The translations under genes were made by a program, and so were the position numbers. From the NCBI GenBank assembly GCA_022376925.1, contig JAIOJX010000005.1, positions 90,927,001 to 90,991,000 of the forward strand: a DNA stretch of 64,000 nt. The letters are read 5' to 3'. Under the pieces are notes generated by a model. It was not told the origin of the DNA and searched no databases. It was given only the letters and a program-made list of their open reading frames with translations. Positions 56,248-64,000 of the stretch are shown here, piece after piece. Within the stretch, counting starts at the first letter, position 1. Every line of letters begins with the position of its first letter. This DNA comes from Tragulus kanchil. Taxonomy: Eukaryota; Chordata; Mammalia; Artiodactyla; Tragulidae.

Positions 56248-58438
56248 AGGAATATAAGTTATATATCTGTAGGAAGATTGACATTTTCTGAATAGAATTC
56301 CAACAGAGGCTAAAAAGTCTCAAATATTTGATATGAAGAATGGATTATTCCTGATTAACTTGGTTTTGGTTTACTGTCAGAAAAATCACAATGCATTTGA
56401 TAAATGTATGTTAAGAGCTAGTTTTCTAGATAGGAATTCTATAGTACCATCTTTATGATGTTGGTTCAGAAGTGAGGCCAAGGGGTTTCCCTGGTGGCTC
56501 AGTGGTAAAGAAGCCATCTACGATACAATACGGAAGTGAGGCCAAAAATCTTAGAATACAGCCTGTTTGGGTGGAGGAAGAGAGGCCTGCAAATGCTGAC
56601 CCAGTTAGTTAATAGGAGGAGAGGCTGCAAAGGAAGAGACAGGGCCGGGGGAGGAGCTTGTCACAGCTGGGCTGGACGTGACCCAGGCAGGGACTCTAGT
56701 TAAGTATTTTGATGTTTAAAACTTCAGAGACAAATTTCAGCAAGATGGCTTGTTCGAGTCAAACCTTAATTTTCTTGACTACCAATATTCCTCTTTTTCA
56801 CATGGCAGTATTTCCCTAATAATAAATAATGGAAACAATATCCTCTAATATTTGAGTTCATACTGTGTGCTAAGTTCTGCGCTTTATATGCTTCCCAGGT
56901 GGCTCAGTGGTAAAGAATCCACCTGCCAAGCAGGAGACTTGGATTCCATCCTTGGGTCAGGAAGATCTCCTGCAGAAGGAAGACAACCCACTCCAGTAGT
57001 CTTGCCTGGAAAATCCCATGGGCAGAGAAGCCTAGTGGGCTCCAGGGGGTCACAAAGAGTCAGACATGATTTAGCAACAAACAACAGCAGCAAACCTCTA
57101 TGCTTTATATGATCTCACTCACTCTTCACATGAACACATTTTTCAGAGAGGGAAAATAAAGCTTAGTGAAGTGAGATTATTAACTAAAGCTAGGAGACTT
57201 GGGTTGAATCCATTCAGTTTGACGTGAGGTCCTGACCTGTTTTACATGTTTGTAATTGTTTTTAGTGCTTTTAGAACTTTAAAGTTTATTTTGTATTTAA
57301 CTCCATACCAAAATTCTACATAGATTATAATATAAATAAGCAGGAATATAAGTTATATATCTGTAGGAAGATTGACATTTTCTGAATAGAATTCCAACAG
57401 AGGCTAAAAAGTCTCAAATATTTGATATGAAGAATGGATTATTCCTGATTAACTTGGTTTTGGTTTACTGTCAGAAAAATCACAATGCATTTGATAAATG
57501 TATGTTAAGAGCTAGTTTTCTAGATAGGAATTCTATAGTACCATCTTTATGATGTTGGTTCAGAAGTGAGGCCAAGGGGTTTCCCTGGTGGCTCAGTGGT
57601 AAAGAAGCCATCTACGATACAATACGGAAGTGAGGCCAAAAATCTTAGAATACAGCCTGTTTGGGTGGAGGAAGAGAGGCCTGCAAATGCTGACCCAGTT
57701 AGTTAATAGGAGGAGAGGCTGCAAAGGAAGAGACAGGGCCGGGGGAGGAGCTTGTCACAGCTGGGCTGGACGTGACCCAGGCAGGGACTCTAGTTAAGTA
57801 TTTTGATGTTTAAAACTTCAGAGACAAATTTCAGCAAGATGGCTTGTTCGAGTCAAACCTTAATTTTCTTGACTACCAATATTCCTCTTTTTCACATGGC
57901 AGTATTTCCCTAATAATAAATAATGGAAACAATATCCTCTAATATTTGAGTTCATACTGTGTGCTAAGTTCTGCGCTTTATATGCTTCCCAGGTGGCTCA
58001 GTGGTAAAGAATCCACCTGCCAAGCAGGAGACTTGGATTCCATCCTTGGGTCAGGAAGATCTCCTGCAGAAGGAAGACAACCCACTCCAGTAGTCTTGCC
58101 TGGAAAATCCCATGGGCAGAGAAGCCTAGTGGGCTCCAGGGGGTCACAAAGAGTCAGACATGATTTAGCAACAAACAACAGCAGCAAACCTCTATGCTTT
58201 ATATGATCTCACTCACTCTTCACATGAACACATTTTTCAGAGAGGGAAAATAAAGCTTAGTGAAGTGAGATTATTAACTAAAGCTAGGAGACTTGGGTTG
58301 AATCCATTCAGTTTGACGTGAGGTCCTGACCTGTTTTACATGTTTGTAATTGTTTTTAGTGCTTTTAGAACTTTAAAGTTTATTTTGTATTTAACTCCAT
58401 ACCAAAATTCTACATAGATTATAATATAAATAAGCAGG
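56248..58438. repeat. Direct duplication 17 (unit 1094 bp), overlapping duplication 16
   Basis: Copy one is 56248-57341 and copy two is 57342-58438, abutting. The 380-base segment 56248-56627 is part of both neighbouring duplications and exists three times (55130, 56248 and 57342). Both copies hold a Bov-tA. Confidence 0.95.
56890..57100 (+). mobile_element. Bov-tA SINE, sense (copy at 57984-58194)
   Basis: GCTTCCCAGGTGGCTCAGTGG, TGCCAAGCAGGAGAC, CTCCAGTAGTCTTGCCTGG and GTCACAAAGAGTCAGACATG mark a full element. Confidence 0.9.
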
Positions 58439-59390
58439 TTACTTGTTAATTCTCTGAAAACAGGTTATATGTGTGATATTTTATATTGCCTATTCCCTAT
58501 GGTGCTTAATACAGTTTAAACCTGTACATGCAAATATGATCATCTTTGGTGTAAAATTTGAAAGTATTCACTGAATAGCCATCTTGCATTCTTGTCTAAA
58601 ATCATGAAAATAAAAATGTTGCCTTTTATGCATGAACATTAAGTTGCTTCTTATAACACAAACCCCTTTTATGCCATTGATAAGACTTGGGCATTTTCCT
58701 CCAAATTTTGGACTAAGCATTTAAAATTTCATGAGGTTTTACTCTCTCACATGATTTCAGGGTTAAGATATAGCCAAAACAGAAGCAGTATTGTAACAAA
58801 TTCAATAAAGGCTTTAAAAATGGTCCATGTTAAAAAAAGTCTTTTTAAAGAATCAGAGAAAAGAAAGTGTGGTGGAAGATGGGAAGGAGTAGGAAGAGGG
58901 GCCACAGTAAATATTCCATTAATGAATTACACTTCTTCTCAATTAATTCTCTTAGCTTTTCAGAAAAGCACAACTCAAAAAATTAATTTCTTACGTTCTC
59001 TTTTCTTCGTGTTATATTGTTCCTTAGCTACCTGATATTACTGTTTTCTTAATAATCTCTTCTCAATTTTGGAAAAATTCAGCTTTCTCTTCCTTCATTT
59101 TCTGGGTCATATCTGCATGGTCCGTTGAGCTTGAGGGAGGGTATAACCCATATTCATAGATCATCTCATTCTCCTTTAGTGACGGCAAATTAGATGAAGG
59201 TCATTTTCTGGATATTCTCTTTAGCAGTTGAAGTTTTATAAGACTTTTTTTGGTTTATTTTTAATGGTTATGCCATTAAAGATCTTTTGTTTCTCATGGA
59301 TGTTCAATTATAATAAGGAACTCAGATTTTCTAATTAGTCTGAGGCTATAGCTGTGTAATGCCGTAATACCTCGATGAAAAGGGAAGGAA
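58439..59390. other. Intron 3 DNA with a CHR-1 tail
   Basis: 58772-58850 (CAAAACAGAAGCAGTATTG, CAATAAAGGCTTTAAAAATGG) is the 3' end of a 5'-truncated CHR-1 SINE, sense. The rest shows no gene or named repeat. Confidence 0.6.
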
Positions 59391-59399
59391 TATATCAGT

Positions 59400-59605
59400 A
59401 TAATGGCGATCTTGGGGTACTTTATTATAGTCCAAGCACAGATATTAAAGTCTTTTACATCTTTTATGTTCTTAATCTTTGCAACTATCTTGTGAGATTG
59501 TTTTAAAGATAAGGAAACTGAAAGCCACACAAATAGTAAGTGATAGAGTTGGGATTTAAATCCACACCTGCCTGATCCCAAGCCTGTGCTTTTGACAAGC
59601 CAACA
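59400..59605 (+). repeat. MIR relic, sense
   Basis: GATAAGGAAACTGAAAGCC, AATAGTAAGTGATAGAGTTGGG and CTGATCCCAAGCCTGTGCTTTT follow the MIR core closely. Confidence 0.8.
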
Positions 59606-60179
59606 TCATGTTTAGGGTACTCATGCAAAGCATATAAGGTTTGTATGTTAATCAAGTCGTGTCAAAGTCATATGCTTGTATAAAACCAGGCCGCTCAGAA
59701 AGCCAACCAGTTGCTTAAGCTTTTTCCATGCAGATGTTTTAGGCTAGAAATATAACTAGTAATTGCATTTGGATGCTCTAAACTTGTTTATCTTTTTCAA
59801 CATCTGAAGTTCATTCTCACAGTTTACTTCTAGAAGTAGATATTTATGGAATACTATATACAATTGCCTACTTTACCTTTGGTCAAGATGATAATCCTGC
59901 TGGCTCGACTATTCTAAGAGGTGCTCAAATGCTTGTTTCAGAACACAGAGAAGGGATGTTCTTCCAGTTGCCAGGAGGCAAGTCCCTACACACAGTACCC
60001 AGCTGTTGTGGTTTGCCCAGGATGAAGGGGTTTTCCAGGATATGAGACTCCTAGTGGCCAAACCAAGAAAGTCTGAGGTGTTACCTCTGACCCCCTATTT
60101 CATGCATAGAGCCTGGATTCTGTAACTTTACCCTTATCAGTGTTTAAGATAGCTGTATTAAAATGAACTAGTACTAAAC
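59606..60179. other. Intron 3 DNA, no recognised feature
   Basis: This is single-copy sequence. I see no gene. Confidence 0.5.
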
Positions 60180-60564
60180 TATTTCCTTTTCATAAAGATA
60201 ATATACTGCAAGACAAATGTAGATGTCTGCTTAGTTATACCAAAAATGTGTATATAATGAAAGAATAGTTTAAAATAACTCAGAAACGGTTTTCAAACTA
60301 TATACACAGTTTCTAATATTTTGTTGCTTGTCCCCCTAGAATAAATCAAAATTCTATTTTGTGTGGTTTTATTCATATGTTGGTACATTAGAGATGTTTG
60401 CTTTATGTTTCTGAATATGAAGGATTTTATAATATTAGAGTGTTTTACTTCAGTTATATATTCTTCTGATAAACATATCCCTTATCAGTTTAATTGGCCT
60501 AGGTGTTTTCTAGTCATAGATAGATAAGGACAAAAAAAACAAAAAAAAACAAAAAAACTGAAGG

Positions 60565-60700
60565 GGAGCTTCACTGGTGGTCCAGTGGCTCAGATTCTGT
60601 GTTCCCAATGTAGGGAGACCCCATTTGATCCCTGGTCAGGGAACTAGATCCTAAGTGCTGCAATTAAGACCCAGCACAACCAAATAAAGAAATAAATATA
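60565..60700 (+). mobile_element. CHR-type SINE, sense (copy at 61622-61757)
   Basis: AGCTTCACTGGTGGTCCAGTGG, TTTGATCCCTGGTCAGGG and AACCAAATAAAGAAATAAAT mark the element. An A-run with single C interruptions precedes it. Confidence 0.84.
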
Positions 60701-61231
60701 TATTTTTTTACATTTAAGAAAAATGAGGAAATGAAGCTGCTTAGTGTGATTTGCCTAAACCATCACCCATTGTAATGCATATAAATTGTAAATTAGCTGT
60801 ATCTTTTTTCCCCAAACCATATAATTCTGATTTTGTATTTCTAATAATTTTATCGTATTGTATGAATTACTGTAAAGTGAAAAAATCTGTAATATTTTTA
60901 GGTAAGATGCATTTTCTGGCATAAAAAAATCAGCATCATTTAATTGGAAAGCAGATATAAAGATACTTTTTAAAAATATATATTCACATACATACAAGCA
61001 TATGTACATATAGTTTGCGTGTGTGTTATATGAATAGAGAAAGTGAGAAGAGAAAAATGCATGGAAGAGTGAACACTCAGAGTAAGAATAGATAGAAATG
61101 GTTGAGATTAGCCAACGTGACTTAAAATTGGGAATTCAAATATATATATACATGTTTAGTTTCACCTGTGTAATAAAAGACAACAATTATGTTTTACTAA
61201 TGATTGCACTTTGAATTCTTAGTAGTATAGT
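60701..61231. other. Intron 3 DNA, no recognised feature (copy at 61758-62293)
   Basis: This is AT-rich sequence with short TA runs. I see no gene. Confidence 0.5.
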
Positions 61232-62394
61232 TATTTCCTTTTCATAAAGATAATATACTGAAAGACAAATGTAGATGTCTGCTTAGTTATACCAAAAATG
61301 TGTATATAATGAAAGAATAGTTTAAAATAACTCAGAAACGGTTTTCAAACTATATACACAGTTTCTAATATTTTGTTGCTTGTCCCCCTAGAATAAATCA
61401 AAATTCTATTTTGTGTGGTTTTATTCATATGTTGGTACATTAGAGATGTTTGCTTTATGTTTCTGAATATGAAGGATTTTATAATATTAGAGTGTTTTAC
61501 TTCAGTTATATATTCTTCTGATAAACATATCCCTTATCAGTTTAATTGGCCTAGGTGTTTTCTAGTCATAGATAGATAAGGGCAAAAAAAAAAAACAAAA
61601 AAAAACAAAAAAACTGAAGGGGAGCTTCACTGGTGGTCCAGTGGCTCAGATTCTGTGTTCCCAATGTAGGGAGACCCCATTTGATCCCTGGTCAGGGAAC
61701 TAGATCCTAAGTGCTGCAATTAAGACCCAGCACAACCAAATAAAGAAATAAATATATATTTTTTTACATTTAAGAAAAATGAGGAAATGAAGCTGCTTAG
61801 TGTGATTTGCCTAAACCATCACCCATTGTAATGCATATAAATTGTAAATTAGCTGTATCTTTTTTCCCCAAACCATATAATTCTGATTTTGTATTTCTAA
61901 TAATTTTATCGTATTGTATGAATTACTGTAAAGTGAAAAAATCTGTAATATTTTTAGGTAAGATGCATTTTCTGGCATAAAAAAATCAGCATCATTTAAT
62001 TGGAAAGCAGATATAAAGATACTTTTTAAAAATATATATTCACATACATACAAGCATATGTACATATAGTTTGCGTGTGTGTTATATGAATAGAGAAAGT
62101 GAGAAGAGAAAAATGCATGGAAGAGTGAACACTCAGAGTAAGAATAGATAGAAATGGTTGAGATTAGCCAACGTGACTTAAAATTGGGAATTCAAATATA
62201 TATATACATGTTTAGTTTCACCTGTGTAATAAAAGACAACAATTATGTTTTACTAATGATTGCACTTTGAATTCTTAGTAGTATAGTTATTTCATTTAAA
62301 AAATTATTATGCTTATACTGGAGGTTGATGCTCAAAGGATTTTCACTAATTAGGATTCTGGTCAGAAAAGATCGGAGACCAAGGAAGGCTTTAT

Positions 62395-62645
62395 TTTTAC
62401 ATATTTATTCTTTTTATTAGAGTATCGGTAATTTATAGTGTTCTGTTTCATATATACAGTGAAGTGACTCTGTTATACATATACATATATTCACTCTGTT
62501 TTAGATTCTGTTCCTGTATAGGCCATTACAGAATATTGAGTAGTATTCCATGTACTCTACAGTAGGTTCTTACAAGCTATCTGTTTTATATATATAGTAG
62601 TGTGTATATGTCAGTCCTGATTTCCCAATTTATCTCTCACTTCCC
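62395..62645 (-). mobile_element. L1 3' UTR, antisense
   Basis: TTTTATTAGAGTATCGGTAATT, GAAGTGACTCTGTTATACAT, TGTATAGGCCATTACAGAATATTG and TATGTCAGTCCTGATTTCCC follow the L1 order. Confidence 0.8.
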
Positions 62646-62864
62646 AAGGAAGGCTTTAGGGTAGTGGTTTCCAAACTTGCTCTTCTTTAAACTTCATACA
62701 CTCTTTTGCTTAGGACCCCAAGGAACTTTTAAGTATGTGGATTATACTTATTTATATTCTGTTAAAAGTTGTTATATTGGAAGTTGAGAAATATAAAAAT
62801 ATTTGTTTAGTAATTCATTTAAAGATAATAATAACACACTCAGTACATATTAGCATAAATAGCG

Positions 62865-63092
62865 TGTGTTGTGCTATGCTCAGTTGCTTCAGTTGTGTCT
62901 GACTCCTTGTGACCTTGTGGACTATAGCCTGCCAGGTCCCTTTGTCCATGGGATTCTCTGGGCAAAAATGATGGAGTGGGTTGCCATCTCCTCCTCCAGG
63001 GGATCTTCCTGACCCAGGGATCAAACCTGTGTCTCCTGTGTCTCCTGCATTGCAGGTGAATTCTTTCCCTACTGAGCCACCTGGGAATGCCA
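62865..63092 (-). mobile_element. Bov-tA SINE, antisense
   Basis: TGTGCTATGCTCAGTTGCTTC, GTTGTGTCTGACTCCTTGTG, GAGTGGGTTGCCATCTCC and CTACTGAGCCACCTGGGAATGCC mark the full reversed element. Confidence 0.9.
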
Positions 63093-63254
63093 TAAATAAC
63101 ATACTTATTACAAAAAGCAATTCTGTTTTCCAAAATAGAACAAAGTTTAATGAAAAGAATGGCATTGTCTTACCTTTTTGCAAGCCTCTTTAACATCTGG
63201 CTTCATAGAAGAGCATCTCATATCTACTCTGTACCCAGTGTATTGTAAAATGTT

Positions 63255-63560
63255 TTTTGATTGAAGTGTATGAAGAAAATTTGTCTTACACAAAGATGTA
63301 GTTGGACAAGGGAGAGCTGAGCTCTATGTGGTGTATAGGAGCTTCCCACTAGCTATCTAGTTTGCACATGGTAGTGTGTATATGTCAGTACTAATCTCTC
63401 AGTTTGTCCCACCCTCCCCTGCTCACCCTGTGTCCACAGGTCTCTTCTCTCTGTCACCATCTCTGTTGCTGTACTGCACATTGGCTCCTCTGTACCATTT
63501 TTCTAGATTCCATATATGTATTAATGTGTGATATTTGTTTTTCTCTTAGAGTGAATTACC
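63255..63560 (-). mobile_element. L1 3' UTR, antisense, ending near an exon
   Basis: TTTTTTGATTGAAGTGTATG, GTAGTGTGTATATGTCAGTAC, GTCCACAGGTCTCTTCTCTC and ATTCCATATATGTATTAATGTGTG match the ruminant L1 terminus. It ends about 60 bases before the acceptor of the third coding exon. Confidence 0.78.
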
Positions 63561-63622
63561 CCTCTTCTTGCAGTGAACTAATACAGTCTGTCTTAATTTA
63601 TGCAATGTCTTCTTGTGTGTAG

Positions 63623-63718
63623 GTCTCGGATGTGGTTTATTATACACTGCAACGGTGACCATCACGTGCCAGTATTTTGACAGCCGCCGTGGCCTTGCAC
63701 TTGGCCTGATTTCAACAG
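63623..63718 (+). CDS. SLC16A9: SLC16A9 third coding exon, residues 114-145 plus first base of codon 146
   Basis: The acceptor is TGTGTAG ending at 63622 and the donor GTACCT begins at 63719. The 96-nt exon is phase 1 on both sides. It encodes [19 protein letters not shown] followed by [13 protein letters not shown]. This is helix 4 and the helix 4-5 loop with the second SLC16 signature, seen here as [11 protein letters not shown] (residues 131-141). The paired arginines and small residues are typical of the family. From memory the human protein has Asp where this one has Ser134. If real, that is a mild change in a loop. The remaining transporter (helices 5-12, the large central loop and the stop codon) is beyond the right edge, so the gene is partial here. 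Confidence 0.96.
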
Positions 63719-64000
63719 GTACCTTTTCAATAGAAGAATAGCACTGCCACTCTTCAGCCTTCTAATCAAAGTTAAATGTTACCAGGCACCAATATGTTTA
63801 ACTAACCCCCCTGCCCCCACAGCTACCACTTGGGAGCACAACTTTCTTGTTACTCTAGTCCTAGAAGGAAATTTTATTTTCCACTGTAAATATGGATGTG
63901 GCTTTCAAAAAAATGTGTATTCAAAGATACATATATGAAAAGCTGGAGCATTAGGTGCCCAATATAATATAGGAAAAGAAAGCTTATTGGTCCAGTAAAT
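63719..64000 (+). other. Start of SLC16A9 intron 4
   Basis: This is intronic sequence after the third coding exon. I see no coding or repeat feature except an A-rich stretch near 63905-63980. Confidence 0.7.

Larger units (their letters stand above)
54392..56627. repeat. Direct duplication 16 (unit 1118 bp)
   Basis: Copy one is 54392-55509 and copy two is 55510-56627, abutting, with no differences that I can see. It lies within SLC16A9 intron 3. Confidence 0.95.
60180..62293. repeat. Direct duplication 18 (unit 1052-1056 bp)
   Basis: Copy one is 60180-61231 and copy two is 61232-62293. Differences are one substitution near the start (C at 60209, A at 61261) and A-run length at 60531-60555 versus 61583-61611. 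It includes a sense CHR SINE. Confidence 0.94.

Noticed and set aside
1165..62293. Reading the 1.1 kb duplications as a satellite, amplicon array or novel mobile system
   Set aside because: The units share no sequence, ends or target duplications with each other. Only their length and the junction errors are common, which points to assembly.

Overview
The window is nuclear DNA of a ruminant mammal. This rests on BovB LINE 3' ends (4370-4500, 15575-15712), many Bov-tA SINEs (tRNA-Glu-like head plus BovB-derived tail), many CHR-type tRNA-Glu SINEs, cetartiodactyl L1 3' ends and older MIR/L2 relics. The species cannot be fixed from what I can see. There are no bacterial genes, CRISPR arrays or operons. 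Almost every open frame above 60 codons lies in a SINE, L1 or simple repeat and is not a gene.

The only protein gene I can support is SLC16A9 (monocarboxylate transporter 9, MCT9), on the + strand and open at the right edge. Three consecutive coding exons are present: 33336-33531 (with its 5' UTR from 33299), 53756-53899 and 63623-63718. All three junctions are phase 1 with AG/GT borders. Together they encode residues 1-145 plus one base of codon 146, including the N-terminal MCT signature DGGWGW and the loop motif [11 protein letters not shown]. The rest of the gene lies beyond 64000. A non-coding first exon was not identified. The sequence left of 33299 is presumably intron 1 or upstream DNA, full of repeats.

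The most striking feature is not a gene. About eighteen separate segments of 1.04-1.17 kb each occur twice in direct orientation, adjacent or separated by under 100 bp. Second copies start near 2261, 5241, 7142, 9222, 16121, 21296, 25525, 28173, 30758, 33910, 36091, 41352, 45095, 47002, 52111, 55510, 57342 and 61232. Several duplications overlap the next one, so 75-380 bp segments occur three times. Differences between copies cluster at the internal junction (end of copy one, start of copy two), not at the outer edges. That is what two overlapping contigs joined end to end without merging would give. I read this as a serial assembly artefact adding about 19.8 kb (about 31% of the window), not as a biological repeat array. 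One of these duplications doubles the SLC16A9 start exon, and the second copy (34398-34629) has a 1-base deletion that breaks the frame.

Layout. 1-10324: SINE-rich DNA with four false-looking duplications. 10325-15040: unduplicated, with L1, CHR, Bov-tA and a MIR split by L1. 15040-24400: BovB, SINE, a long antisense L1 block (18870-20420) and an LTR-like segment. 24400-32800: duplicated LTR-like block, three stacked SINEs, a decayed sense L1 (28060-31935) and another LTR-like segment. 33299-34629: start exon and its copy. 34630-53755: intron 2, with several SINEs and duplications. 53756-53899: second coding exon. 53900-63622: intron 3. 63623-63718: third coding exon. 63719-64000: start of intron 4. 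Collapsing the duplications would shrink intron 2 from about 20.2 to about 13.4 kb and intron 3 from about 9.7 to about 6.5 kb.
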